A DNA stretch of 28,885 bases from Bacteroidales bacterium (GCA_023229985.1 JALNYF010000027.1:1-28885); one strand, 5' to 3'; positions 1-7,974 are shown, counted from the stretch's first letter. Program-made: numbers and translations. The notes: a model not told the origin generated them from the letters alone.

Positions 1-1473
1 TTTTATGCTCGTTCTGCCCATTCGTCTTATGCTACTGAACAATTTTATGTTGCCTATTCGACCTCCGGTACCGCGCAAGGCAACTTTACTAATTTGAACA
101 GTATCACAACAACCACTACAACTTGGACACAATATTCCTACACTGTCCCCGCTACTGCAAAATATGTTGCCATCCGTTGTGTATCAAATGATCAATACTT
201 CTTTTGCGTTGATGATATCGCCATCGAAGGAAACGCAAATATTACGTATCGCGTCTATCGCGACGGACAATTAATTACCACGACCAACCAAACTTCTTAT
301 TCAGACGGGAACTTGCAAGGAGGCAATTATACTTATTGTGTGGAAGCCGTTTATGAAAATAACTGCGTTTCGGCTCAAGTTTGCGAAACCGTTTTTATTG
401 AAGGAGATGACCCGTTCCTTACTGTTGATGATCATCAGGCGGACTTGAATGCCGAAAGTGGCTCGTCCGATACTATTCACGTGACTACCAATACCGATTG
501 GACACTCACGTCTAACTGTGGTAGCGATTTTACAATCATACCTACCTCCGGTCATGGCTCTGCTGACATCATCATTATCGCCAATTCCGATAATCCATCG
601 TTAGAAGATAGCATTGCTTGTACTATTACTATTCAGGGCGTTGGCGTGAACAGTGAAACCATCGGTGTTGTTCAACACGCCATTATTCCTCTGTTTACGG
701 CTACGCCGAACAATGTTTTATTGACGCAACAAGCTTTTGCCGCTAATACTTTCGATATCCATTCTAATCTCGATTGGAATTTACAGTGTAATGAAAGTTG
801 GCTCATATTGTCCAATGATAGCGGAACCGGAAATGCGACTGTTACCGTTACTGCCTTAACCGCCAACCTCGCTACCACCGAAAGAACTGCCACCATTCAT
901 GCTGTTACCGATTATGTGACTACCAATATTACCATTCGTCAAGCCGGTCTGGACCTATTTCTGAATATTACTACCGATGAAATTACAATGGGCGCGCCCG
1001 CCGGAAGAACCGCGTCATTTGCAGTGCTTTCCAATGTTGATTGGACAATAAGCAATAATGCGGCATGGTTAGATGTAACTCCGATGGCCGGAAGCGATAA
1101 TATGACAATACAATTGACCACTAATAGCGAAAACAATATCGGCACGTCCCGCTTTGCCATGCTGAGCATCACTGACGGTACCCGTACCAAAATGGTTGAG
1201 GTTGAACAACTTTTCAGCGTTGGAATCGATGAAGAAACTGCTGAACCGACATTCTCCGTTTATCCGAATCCTGCCAATCAGACCATTTTTGTCAATTCTT
1301 CGCAGACAGATGCTCATTTTTCTATTGTTGATTTATTGGGTAAAGTGTTGAAAACAGGGGCTTTGGAAAAAGAAAGAAATGCTGTTTCCATCGCCAATTT
1401 GCCTTCCGGTATCTATTTTATCCGCATAGATTGCAGAAACAAACAAAATACTTATAAATTTATTAAAAAGTAG
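1..1473 (+). CDS. T9SS-secreted adhesin-like protein, 3' part (cleaved-adhesin, Fn3-like, three BACON-like domains, sorting domain)
   Basis: The reading frame is open from base 1, so the start lies outside the window; 490 C-terminal residues are visible. Residues 1-77 resemble the choice-of-anchor/cleaved-adhesin fold of gingipain and haemagglutinin proteins (ending VDDIAIEG). Residues 78-135 look like the fibronectin-III-like linker that follows such domains (YRVYRDGQLI). Three units of about 88 residues follow (roughly 139-227, 229-316, 317-405), each with a TDWTL/LDWNL/VDWTI strand and ending in a VVQH, IRQAG or VEQLF strand, which is the BACON/Ig-like pattern. The last 80 residues are a type A T9SS sorting domain (FSVYPNPANQ, LPSGIYFIRI, YKFIKK). 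The protein is probably exported by T9SS and either surface-anchored or released. The adhesin and BACON domains suggest binding to protein or glycan, but no catalytic domain is visible here. It could be the tail of a protease or another enzyme. Confidence 0.85.
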   Translation, partial: FYARSAHSSYATEQFYVAYSTSGTAQGNFTNLNSITTTTTTWTQYSYTVPATAKYVAIRCVSNDQYFFCVDDIAIEGNANITYRVYRDGQLITTTNQTSYSDGNLQGGNYTYCVEAVYENNCVSAQVCETVFIEGDDPFLTVDDHQADLNAESGSSDTIHVTTNTDWTLTSNCGSDFTIIPTSGHGSADIIIIANSDNPSLEDSIACTITIQGVGVNSETIGVVQHAIIPLFTATPNNVLLTQQAFAANTFDIHSNLDWNLQCNESWLILSNDSGTGNATVTVTALTANLATTERTATIHAVTDYVTTNITIRQAGLDLFLNITTDEITMGAPAGRTASFAVLSNVDWTISNNAAWLDVTPMAGSDNMTIQLTTNSENNIGTSRFAMLSITDGTRTKMVEVEQLFSVGIDEETAEPTFSVYPNPANQTIFVNSSQTDAHFSIVDLLGKVLKTGALEKERNAVSIANLPSGIYFIRIDCRNKQNTYKFIKK

Positions 1474-1496
1474 TTCTTCTGTAAAATATTGACTGA

Positions 1497-2417
1497 ATGA
1501 AAATTGCAATCATTGAACCGTTGGGCGTTGCTCAGTCCGTTTTAAAAGAAAAGATAATTGCTGCCATAGGAAATAAGCATGAAACAGTATTTTATGATGA
1601 CAGACTTGAAGATGACGCTTCATTGGTTGCGAGATGCTGCGATGCGGAAATCGTGGTTTTGTCAAATATCCCATTCCGTGCCAATGTCATTAAACAGTGC
1701 CCAAAATTGCAAAAAATATGTGTTGCCTTTACCGGAATTGACCATATTGATACAGAATATTGTGCCGCACATCATATCGAAATTAAAAATTGTGCCGGCT
1801 ATTCCACGGTAGCCGTTGCCGATACGGTTTTCGGATTATTGTTGTCCATTGCGCGCAACTTACCCGCCTGTGATGCTGCTTGTCGCGCCGGCGAGACCAA
1901 AAACGGTTTGATAGGATTTGAATTAGCCGGAAAGAAATTCGGTATTATTGGTTTCGGAAATATCGGGAAACGGGTGGCAACTATTGCACAAGCGTTTGGT
2001 TGTCAAGTATTTGTATATACACGTCACCCGCAAGCGTGCGAAGGAGTTTCTTTTGTGGATATGCCTGTTTTATTGCAAACGTGTGATATTATTTCCCTGC
2101 ACGTTCCGTTTAATTCGCAAACGAAGGCGATGATAGGTAAAAAGGAAATTGCCATGATGAAAAAAACGGCAATTTTGATTAACACCGCGCGGGGTGGGGT
2201 AGTTGATACTGAAGCCTTGGTTGAGGCTTTGCAGCAAAACAAAATCGCGGCAGCCGGCATTGATGTTTTCGATACCGAACCGCCCCTTGATACGGAAATG
2301 CCACTGTTAAAACTGAAAAATGTGGCACTTACGCCCCATATCGGATTTGCCACTTGGCAGGCTTTTGAAAAACGCGCCGACATCATTGCCGCCAATCTTG
2401 CGGATTGGTGCCGCTAA
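1497..2417 (+). CDS. D-2-hydroxyacid dehydrogenase, NAD-binding
   Basis: A 306-residue cytoplasmic oxidoreductase of the D-isomer-specific 2-hydroxyacid dehydrogenase family, which interconverts 2-keto acids and D-2-hydroxy acids with NAD(H). The Rossmann motif GxGxxG is G152-F-G154-N-I-G157. The catalytic triad is visible as R232 (TARGG), E261 (DTEPP) and H281 (LTPHIG). There is no C-terminal ACT or ASB domain, so it is not a full-length regulatory SerA. Length and layout fit glycerate/hydroxypyruvate reductase or a short phosphoglycerate dehydrogenase, and the substrate cannot be read from sequence. It starts 23 bases after the adhesin gene and is followed 19 bases later by aroB, suggesting joint transcription. 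The start ATG has no SD sequence, as usual for the phylum. Confidence 0.88.
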   Translation: MKIAIIEPLGVAQSVLKEKIIAAIGNKHETVFYDDRLEDDASLVARCCDAEIVVLSNIPFRANVIKQCPKLQKICVAFTGIDHIDTEYCAAHHIEIKNCAGYSTVAVADTVFGLLLSIARNLPACDAACRAGETKNGLIGFELAGKKFGIIGFGNIGKRVATIAQAFGCQVFVYTRHPQACEGVSFVDMPVLLQTCDIISLHVPFNSQTKAMIGKKEIAMMKKTAILINTARGGVVDTEALVEALQQNKIAAAGIDVFDTEPPLDTEMPLLKLKNVALTPHIGFATWQAFEKRADIIAANLADWCR

Positions 2418-2436
2418 ATGAAGATAATATCCACTT

Positions 2437-3477
2437 ATGCAAACGGTTAACTTATCAACTTCTTCAGGAAATAAATCTTCCGTTTTAATTTCTTCACATC
2501 TATCTGATTTGACTCGGCTTTTTAATGAGTTGCGCCAATCGGGACGAAGAGTAGTGGCAGTGACCGATATTGTTGTCAATGAAATTTATGGACAATATTT
2601 TGATTGTGAAAAGATTCTCATTCATGCAGATGAACAACATAAAACAGTAGATGAAGCGGTCAGAATTGTGCATGAACTATTGGCGATTAATGCTGGAAAA
2701 GAATTGTTTTTGATAGGCATTGGCGGCGGAATTACGACTGACATTTGCGGATTTGTAGCATCTATTTTTAAAAGAGGAGTCGATTTTGCCTTTATCCCGA
2801 CCACACTTTTGGCAATGGTAGATGCTTCCGTTGGCGGAAAAAACGGAGTTAATTGCGCGCATTTTAAAAACATGCTTGGCGTAATCAGACAGCCCCAATG
2901 GATATATGTAAATCCATTTTTTCTTAAAACATTGCCGGATAGACAATTTCGCTGTGGCATAGCCGAGATGCTGAAAATGTTTATCATTGCTGAGGATAAT
3001 TATAGAAATGCTGTTTCTCTTTTTACTGATAAGTCGTTGGCTGAAATTATGGATGATGAAGAAACAAAACATCGTTTTATTTTGCTCATTCAGTCGGCAA
3101 TTCAGATAAAATGTCGTTTTGTAATGGAAGATGAATTTGATACAGGCAATCGGCGGTTGTTGAATTTGGGACACACCTTTGCGCATGCCTTGGAGCATTG
3201 TACTTCAGAACTTTTTCACGGGGAGGCTGTTGCAATAGGAATGATTTTATCGGCAAAATTGGCTCAATCGCCTTGTGTATCAGTTTTGAAAGAAGATTTT
3301 ATAAAATGTGGTTTGCCGATTGGTATTCCTTCCCATCTTGATAAGAAGAAATTTTTAGATGCAATATGGCAGGATAAGAAAAATGAAGGGGAAACAATTA
3401 CTTGTGTTTTGTTGCATGATATAAAAAATGTATCTGTTTCAACACTTGATACAGATACACTTTATAAAATTTTGTAA
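2437..3477 (+). CDS. aroB: 3-dehydroquinate synthase
   Basis: A 346-residue AroB that converts DAHP to 3-dehydroquinate in the second step of the shikimate pathway, using NAD+ and a divalent metal. The NAD-binding glycine motif is GIGGGITTDICGF (residues 94-106), followed by the family block TTLLAMVDASVGGKNGVN. Metal ligands by family alignment are E177 (GIAEML), H246 (NLGHTFAH) and H261 (FHGEA). All core motifs are present and the length is normal, so it should be active. It lies 19 bases after the dehydrogenase gene and ends 11 bases before the convergent Spy-like gene. I saw no hairpin terminator in that short gap. Confidence 0.95.
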   Translation: MQTVNLSTSSGNKSSVLISSHLSDLTRLFNELRQSGRRVVAVTDIVVNEIYGQYFDCEKILIHADEQHKTVDEAVRIVHELLAINAGKELFLIGIGGGITTDICGFVASIFKRGVDFAFIPTTLLAMVDASVGGKNGVNCAHFKNMLGVIRQPQWIYVNPFFLKTLPDRQFRCGIAEMLKMFIIAEDNYRNAVSLFTDKSLAEIMDDEETKHRFILLIQSAIQIKCRFVMEDEFDTGNRRLLNLGHTFAHALEHCTSELFHGEAVAIGMILSAKLAQSPCVSVLKEDFIKCGLPIGIPSHLDKKKFLDAIWQDKKNEGETITCVLLHDIKNVSVSTLDTDTLYKIL

Positions 3478-3488
3478 TCAATAATCTT

Positions 3489-3983
3489 TTATTTTGGTTT
3501 AGAGCATTTTACTCCATCGTTTTTTCGGATGGCACTTCTTTTGAATTTCTTTTCAATGCTGTAGTATTCAGCAATTTGTTTGGCGGAAAGAATAGTGCTG
3601 ATGTCTTTAAAAAAAGTCTCTTCCGCCTCTAATACTTTTCTTTTTGTGTTAAAATGGGCTTGATAGTATGTCGTTATTTGCGTTTCTGTCAAGTATTGAA
3701 TACTGTCTCTTGACAAGCGTTGGGGAATGCCGGCTTCGTTGCGCATTTCTCGCTGTGATTTATATGCTTGATATTCTGCATCTTCCATTTTTTGATAGGC
3801 TTGCCAAAATGGGGTTGCCTGATTTTCGGCAAGGGTGAAATTCTTTTCGATGTATTCTCGCTTCGCTTTCATCATTGTTTGGCAATCTTGCTTGTTGCAA
3901 TGCGCCTTTTGCTCTTGAGCATTCATTGAAATGAATGATGATTGCAAGAAGCAAATGCATAATATAACTATGTACTTTTTCAT
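3489..3983 (-). CDS. Spy/CpxP-like periplasmic protein
   Basis: A 164-residue protein with a clear signal peptide (residues 1-23, MKKYIVILC...SMNAQ). The rest is charged and predicted helical. The segment YIEKNFTLAENQATPFWQAY matches the Bacteroidota version of the Spy/CpxP fold, in which a helix is followed by LTPEEAxxFWPxY. Two LTxxQ-like motifs follow (LTETQ, LSAKQ). Proteins of this type are periplasmic helical cradles acting as chaperones or metal/stress sensors; the specific role here is inferred only from that resemblance. Cysteines occur in the mature N-terminus (HCNKQDC) and near the C-terminus. The gene lies 120 bases downstream of folE and is convergent with aroB. A degenerate -7-like sequence sits upstream, but I do not count it as a promoter. 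Confidence 0.65.
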   Translation of the reverse strand: MKKYIVILCICFLQSSFISMNAQEQKAHCNKQDCQTMMKAKREYIEKNFTLAENQATPFWQAYQKMEDAEYQAYKSQREMRNEAGIPQRLSRDSIQYLTETQITTYYQAHFNTKRKVLEAEETFFKDISTILSAKQIAEYYSIEKKFKRSAIRKNDGVKCSKPK

Positions 3984-4103
3984 AATGTGTGGATTTTAAA
4001 ACAACCTTATTGACCATCAAATAGATGAATGGTTTAAAAAAGAGATTAAAAAATATAGGTACGCAAAATAGCGGGATATATCTTCCTCTATTTTAAGATA
4101 TTA

Positions 4104-4712
4104 TCAGTGTAGATCAGCGCCTATCAAGTGCATAAACTCTTGGCGGGTGTTCCACTGTGTAAGGAATGCACCGGTAAATTCGGAAGTCGTTGTTACTGAA
4201 TTTTGTTTTTGCACCCCACGCATAGACATACATAAGTGCTGCGCTTCAATGACGACGGCTACGCCGAGGGGGTGTAAAACTTCATCTATACAATCCTTAA
4301 TTTGTGTGGTTAGCCGTTCTTGCAGTTGCAGTCTGCGGGCAAATGCATCCACTACGCGCGGAATTTTACTCAATCCTACGATGGTTCCGTTGGGAATGTA
4401 TCCAATATGTGCTTTGCCAAAAAATGGCAGTAAATGATGTTCACACAGTGAATAAATTTCAATATCTTTTACTACTACAATTTGTTTGTAATCTTCTTTA
4501 AATAAAGCACTTTCCAAAATAGTTTTGGGGTCTATATCATAGCCGTGCGTTAAGAACTGAATGGCTTTGGCAGCACGCACCGGCGTCTTGACAAGTCCTT
4601 CTCTATCAGGATTCTCATGAATGCCTGTTATGATTTCTTTATAACATCTTGCCAATTGTTCTACACTTTCAGGATTGTAGATATCCCGTCTCTCATAGCC
4701 GTCTTCTTTCAT
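4104..4712 (-). CDS. folE: GTP cyclohydrolase I
   Basis: A 202-residue FolE that converts GTP to 7,8-dihydroneopterin triphosphate, the entry to folate biosynthesis and, via QueD, to queuosine and related 7-deazapurines. The zinc-binding residues are C90 and H93 in SLCEHHLLPFFG and C161 in HLCMSMRG, an exact match to the family pattern (E. coli C110, H113, C181). The N-terminal helix NPDREGLVKTPVRAAKA is also typical. Length is normal for the short bacterial form. It starts six bases after the stop of the metallo-hydrolase gene, so the two are probably co-transcribed. queH lies elsewhere in this window, so the genome appears to use the 7-deazaguanine route. Confidence 0.96.
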   Translation of the reverse strand: MKEDGYERRDIYNPESVEQLARCYKEIITGIHENPDREGLVKTPVRAAKAIQFLTHGYDIDPKTILESALFKEDYKQIVVVKDIEIYSLCEHHLLPFFGKAHIGYIPNGTIVGLSKIPRVVDAFARRLQLQERLTTQIKDCIDEVLHPLGVAVVIEAQHLCMSMRGVQKQNSVTTTSEFTGAFLTQWNTRQEFMHLIGADLH

Positions 4713-4718
4713 AGAATT

Positions 4719-5369
4719 TTATTCGTTTCGTCTAATGTATGGATTATGCTTTTTTTCGATGGCAATTTTTGTGTTGGTCCCATGCCCGGGCAAAATGGTC
4801 GTTTCCGCCGGCAAAGTTAATATTTTAGTATGAATACTCTCCATCAATAATTTGAAATTACCGCTGGGGAGATCGCTTCTGCCGATACTATTTTCAAACA
4901 GTACATCACCAACGATGATGATATTTTCGGTTGCATTGTATAAACAGATACTTCCGTCTGCATGACCGGGTGTATATAAAATTTTCCATTGCTGTTGACC
5001 GCAATTAATTACATCACCTTCATTGATGAAACGGTTGGGGGTAGGGAAGTTGGATTTATTACATTGCATATTAAAAGCGATGGCGTATGACACTGCCCGT
5101 TCATAAATGAAAAGTCCGGCTTCGTGGGCAAGCAATGGAGCTTGAAAAGTGCGCGTACAAAAACCATTTCCCAAAATATGGTCTATATGAGGGTGTGTAT
5201 TGATGATATACTTGACTTGTAAACCTTCTTCGGTGATGAAATTTGATAATTGTTCATCTTCCTCGGTATTGCTGTTGCCCGGGTCCACGATGATCGCCTC
5301 TTTGGATTCATCAAAAATAACGAACGTATTGACTTGTATAAAATTAAAATGAAAACACTTAATTTGCAT
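4719..5369 (-). CDS. Metallo-beta-lactamase-fold hydrolase, glyoxalase II-like
   Basis: A 216-residue cytoplasmic hydrolase of the metallo-beta-lactamase superfamily. The metal-binding motif is T58-H59-P-H61-I-D63-H64, with H136 (TPGHADGS), bridging D155 (VGDVLF) and H196 (LPGHG). The order and spacing fit the small single-domain glyoxalase II / YcbL-like group found across Bacteroidota. The likely reaction is thioester hydrolysis, such as S-lactoylglutathione or a similar conjugate, but the substrate is not determined by sequence. It starts nine bases after the repeat-protein stop and ends six bases before folE, so it looks like the middle gene of a three-gene transcript. Confidence 0.88.
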   Translation of the reverse strand: MQIKCFHFNFIQVNTFVIFDESKEAIIVDPGNSNTEEDEQLSNFITEEGLQVKYIINTHPHIDHILGNGFCTRTFQAPLLAHEAGLFIYERAVSYAIAFNMQCNKSNFPTPNRFINEGDVINCGQQQWKILYTPGHADGSICLYNATENIIIVGDVLFENSIGRSDLPSGNFKLLMESIHTKILTLPAETTILPGHGTNTKIAIEKKHNPYIRRNE

Positions 5370-5378
5370 GTTGATGAT

Positions 5379-6695
5379 TTAGAAGGGTTTTGTAAATTCT
5401 TTACTTAACTCCGTATAAATTTTTATTTTTTTACCATGCTGAAATTCAACGCAGTACATTAATTTACCCGTAGCATCCCAATATGACCATTTCCCTTCTT
5501 TTACACGATTTTGGTAGTACCCCTGCATCTGTTTTTTTCCGGTTGGGTAGTACTCAATAAAACTGCCGGTGGCAACATCTTCAACGAAATTTTGCTCACG
5601 GATCCTCACTTCCCGTTCGTTATAGTATGTCCACATTCCGTTTTTCTTATTTTTAACGTACTTTCCTTGTTCCAATAATTGTCCGTTTTCGGCATACTCC
5701 GTCCATTTCCCATGTTTCATTCCTTGAAAATAGAAGCCCACCGTTTTTTTTGTTCCGTTGATATTCCAATACTTATAAGCACCATCGCGCAAGTTATGGG
5801 CATATTCACTTTCATATTTAATTTTTCCGTCGTCGTAATAGCCTTTCCATAATCCGTGCATTTCTCCGGCTTTGAAAAATCCTTCATCTTTAATGATGCC
5901 GGATTCATACCATTGCACCCATTTCCCATCTTCTTTGTTGAGAACAAAATTTCCTTCCCTTTGCTTTTCGCCGGTTTCAAACCAAGCTGTCCATGTTCCG
6001 GTGCGCAAACCGTTACGGTACATTCCTTTTTTCCATAATCTCCCGTTTTCAAAGTAGAACAACCATTGCCCGTTTTGCATACCGTTGCGGAAAGCTCCCG
6101 TACTTCCCACTTTTCCGTTGGGATGATAAAATATCCACGTGCTATCTTGCAGGTCATCAATGGATTTCCCTTCCATTTCAACCTCACCGTTTGTTTGCCA
6201 CCAGTAAGCGTAACCGTTCAATTTTCCGCTTTGATAAGTGCCCTCAAATTTCTTTGTACCATCTTCATAGTATTCTGTTACTTGACCTTCTAAGCTGTCA
6301 TTGAGATAGTTACAGTCACGATACAACTGTTTTCCGGGATAATAAAATTTCCATTTTCCATCTTTTTTCCCGTTTTTAAAACTACCTTCCGATTCCAAAA
6401 CACCAGTCGAAAACCAGCTTTTAAAAGGACCATTTTCTGCATTATACTCTTGTGAAAGTTGTCCGTTGTCATACCATGCTTTCCACATTCCGACTTTTTT
6501 GCCAAGATGAAAATTTCCTTCCATCAGCTTCTTGCCATTCGCATGATAGAAAATCCACAATCCTTCTTCAATCGAGTCTGTGGCAATACCGATGGATTTT
6601 AATTGCTTATTATTCCAATAATGCTTGATGGTATCTTGTGCCGAAATACTGCTAATTATCAGTATGACAGATAGAAATAGGCAAATTTTTTTCAT
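5379..6695 (-). CDS. Secreted YwqK/MORN-type repeat protein (16 repeats)
   Basis: A 438-residue protein from the ATG at 6695. A TTG 27 bases further upstream is in frame but is rejected because the ATG gives a clean signal peptide (MKKICLFLSVILIISSISAQ). The mature part is almost entirely 16 tandem units of 23-24 residues with the pattern GxWxxYYxNGxLxxEGxYxxGxxx (for example GKWKFYYPGKQL, GKWTEYAENGQL). This is the MORN-2/YwqK family repeat. Many homologues carry the database name 'toxin-antitoxin system YwqK family antitoxin', but nothing here indicates a toxin partner. The export signal lacks a lipobox cysteine, so the product is likely periplasmic or surface-exposed. It is first in a tight group with a metallo-hydrolase and folE, and a -7 box lies 24 bases upstream. 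Confidence 0.85.
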   Translation of the reverse strand: MKKICLFLSVILIISSISAQDTIKHYWNNKQLKSIGIATDSIEEGLWIFYHANGKKLMEGNFHLGKKVGMWKAWYDNGQLSQEYNAENGPFKSWFSTGVLESEGSFKNGKKDGKWKFYYPGKQLYRDCNYLNDSLEGQVTEYYEDGTKKFEGTYQSGKLNGYAYWWQTNGEVEMEGKSIDDLQDSTWIFYHPNGKVGSTGAFRNGMQNGQWLFYFENGRLWKKGMYRNGLRTGTWTAWFETGEKQREGNFVLNKEDGKWVQWYESGIIKDEGFFKAGEMHGLWKGYYDDGKIKYESEYAHNLRDGAYKYWNINGTKKTVGFYFQGMKHGKWTEYAENGQLLEQGKYVKNKKNGMWTYYNEREVRIREQNFVEDVATGSFIEYYPTGKKQMQGYYQNRVKEGKWSYWDATGKLMYCVEFQHGKKIKIYTELSKEFTKPF

Positions 6696-6719
6696 TGGTT
6701 TCGTTTTGGTTTGACGTTG

Positions 6720-6727
6720 CAAAAATA
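6720..6727 (-). promoter_or_regulatory. -7 promoter box of the repeat-protein/hydrolase/folE transcript
   Basis: On the minus strand this reads TATTTTTG followed by CAACG, a match to the Bacteroidota -7 consensus TAnnTTTG. It lies 24 bases before the ATG at 6695. No convincing -33 TTTG is seen at the usual distance. It faces away from the rpsU promoter, 38 bases off. Confidence 0.6.
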
Positions 6728-6765
6728 ATCTTTTTTCTGAAATATTTTTGTATTAAAAAAAAGTG

Positions 6766-6773
6766 TATTTTTG
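6766..6773 (+). promoter_or_regulatory. -7 promoter box of rpsU
   Basis: The sequence is TATTTTTG followed by CCAGC, matching TAnnTTTG. It lies 48 bases before the rpsU ATG, leaving a 5' leader of about 40 bases that contains the SD element. A TTTG at 6747-6750 could act as the -33 element, but its 15-base spacing is shorter than usual. Confidence 0.6.
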
Positions 6774-6806
6774 CCAGCTTTTAAAAATAATATTAATAAT
6801 TAAAAA

Positions 6807-6815
6807 GAAAGAGGT
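6807..6815 (+). promoter_or_regulatory. Shine-Dalgarno sequence of rpsU
   Basis: The sequence GAAAGAGGT ends six bases before the rpsU ATG at 6822. GAGGT can pair with the 16S anti-SD at ideal spacing. Nearly every other gene in the window lacks such a sequence. In Flavobacterium johnsoniae, rpsU has been reported to carry an SD and to be self-regulated through bS21-dependent masking of the anti-SD; the same control is inferred here. Confidence 0.75.
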
Positions 6816-6821
6816 ATTTTT

Positions 6822-7016
6822 ATGATTATCGTTCCCGTAAAAGAAGGCGAAAACATTGACAAAGCTTTAAAAAAATTAAAAAGAAAGTTTGAAAAAACGG
6901 GCGTTTTGAAAGAATTACGCACAAGACAAAAATTCACAAAACCCAGTGTTATTCGTCGGGAACAGCGATTAAAAGCAATCTATGTTCAACAAATGCAAAA
7001 TGCAGAAATGGATTAA
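6822..7016 (+). CDS. rpsU: 30S ribosomal protein bS21
   Basis: A 64-residue basic protein of the small ribosomal subunit. The start MIIVPVKEGENIDKALKK is the family signature, followed by the lysine- and arginine-rich helix (LKRKFEKTGVLKELRTR). In Bacteroidota, bS21 with bS18 and bS6 masks the anti-SD at the 3' end of 16S rRNA, which explains why most mRNAs of the phylum do not use SD pairing. The gene has its own promoter, an SD element, and a strong terminator right after it, so it is probably produced mainly as a short single-gene mRNA with some read-through into xerC and hpf. Confidence 0.97.
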   Translation: MIIVPVKEGENIDKALKKLKRKFEKTGVLKELRTRQKFTKPSVIRREQRLKAIYVQQMQNAEMD

Positions 7017-7042
7017 TCCCTTGCTTTTTTGCACGAGAAACG

Positions 7043-7072
7043 AGGCGGGTTACATCAACCTGCCTTTTTTTT
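7043..7072 (+). terminator. Rho-independent terminator after rpsU
   Basis: A nine-base-pair stem, AGGCGGGTT with AACCTGCCT (one G-U pair), closes a five-base loop (ACATC) and runs into eight T residues. It lies 27 bases after the rpsU stop and 11 bases before the xerC ATG, so it should separate or attenuate transcription between them. Confidence 0.9.
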
Positions 7073-7083
7073 AATCTGAAACT

Positions 7084-7974
7084 ATGAATGCAATTGGAAC
7101 TTTTATTGACTATTTAAAATACGAAAAACGGGTATCAAGTCATACGGTTACAGCATATAGTATTGATTTGCAGCAGTTTACTGATTATCTGTTGTCTGAT
7201 TATCAGTGCAACGAAATATTACAAACCGACCCGGAAATGATACGTAGCTGGATGCTTTTTTTGATAGAAAATAAAGAAACAACCCGAACCGTTAATCGTA
7301 AACTGAGTGCCCTGCGCGCATTTTTTAGATACCAGCTAAAAATTAAAAGTTTGAATGTCAATCCATTAGATGCTGTTGTCAGTCCGAAAGTGGGAAAACG
7401 ACTGCCACAGTTTGTGGAAGAAAACGAGATGGAACTGCTCTTTCAGTCCGATATCTTTCCCGATAATTATGAAGGATGGCGAGACCGTCTCATCTTGGAG
7501 CTGTTTTATGCTACCGGTATGCGTCTTTCCGAACTTATTAATCTTAAATACAGCGACTTGGATTTATACGAATGTACGGTCAAAGTACTTGGAAAAAGAA
7601 ATAAAGAGCGCATTATACCTTTCAGTTCCCGAGTGAAAGAGTTATTATTAAAATATGTTGAATTTTATTCAGAAAAAGTTGGTGAGGTAAACAAAAATTG
7701 TTTTATTTTTGTTGATTCAAAACGAAATAAAATATACTCGAAAGCAGTTTATAGAATTGTTCGAAAATATTTAGATATGGTCACTACTATTGATAAAAGA
7801 AGTCCACACGTTTTGCGTCATACCTTTGCCACCCATTTGTTGAATCGGGGCGCTGACATTAATGCCATTAAAGAAATTTTGGGGCATTCGAGTCTGGCAG
7901 CAACGCAAATCTATACGCATAATTCTGTGGAAAAATTAAAAAATATTTATAAACAAGCCCATCCGCGGGCATAA
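7084..7974 (+). CDS. xerC: Tyrosine recombinase XerC/XerD family
   Basis: A 296-residue site-specific recombinase of the Xer type, which resolves chromosome dimers at dif with a partner Xer protein. The N-terminal SAM-like core-binding domain spans about residues 1-95, and the catalytic domain about 110-290. Catalytic residues are all present: R147 (TGMRLSE), K171 (LGKRN), H242-x-x-R245 (HVLRHTFATH), H268 (LGHSS) and the nucleophile Y277 (IYTH). Length and motif order match housekeeping Xer proteins, not phage integrases. The rpsU-xerC-hpf order is common in Bacteroidota. No other promoter is obvious in the 67 bases after rpsU, so expression may depend on read-through of the terminator. XerC versus XerD cannot be decided with certainty. 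Confidence 0.88.
   Translation: MNAIGTFIDYLKYEKRVSSHTVTAYSIDLQQFTDYLLSDYQCNEILQTDPEMIRSWMLFLIENKETTRTVNRKLSALRAFFRYQLKIKSLNVNPLDAVVSPKVGKRLPQFVEENEMELLFQSDIFPDNYEGWRDRLILELFYATGMRLSELINLKYSDLDLYECTVKVLGKRNKERIIPFSSRVKELLLKYVEFYSEKVGEVNKNCFIFVDSKRNKIYSKAVYRIVRKYLDMVTTIDKRSPHVLRHTFATHLLNRGADINAIKEILGHSSLAATQIYTHNSVEKLKNIYKQAHPRA

Noticed and set aside
2677..3198. 173-codon antisense frame over aroB
   Set aside because: It lies fully inside the well-supported aroB gene on the opposite strand and has no recognisable domain or promoter.
4063..4070. Promoter for the Spy-like gene (minus strand TATTTTGC)
   Set aside because: One base short of TAnnTTTG and with no -33 element; too degenerate to call in AT-rich DNA.
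6696..6722. TTG start for the YwqK-type protein
   Set aside because: It would place nine polar residues before a clean signal peptide and lie almost on the -7 box.
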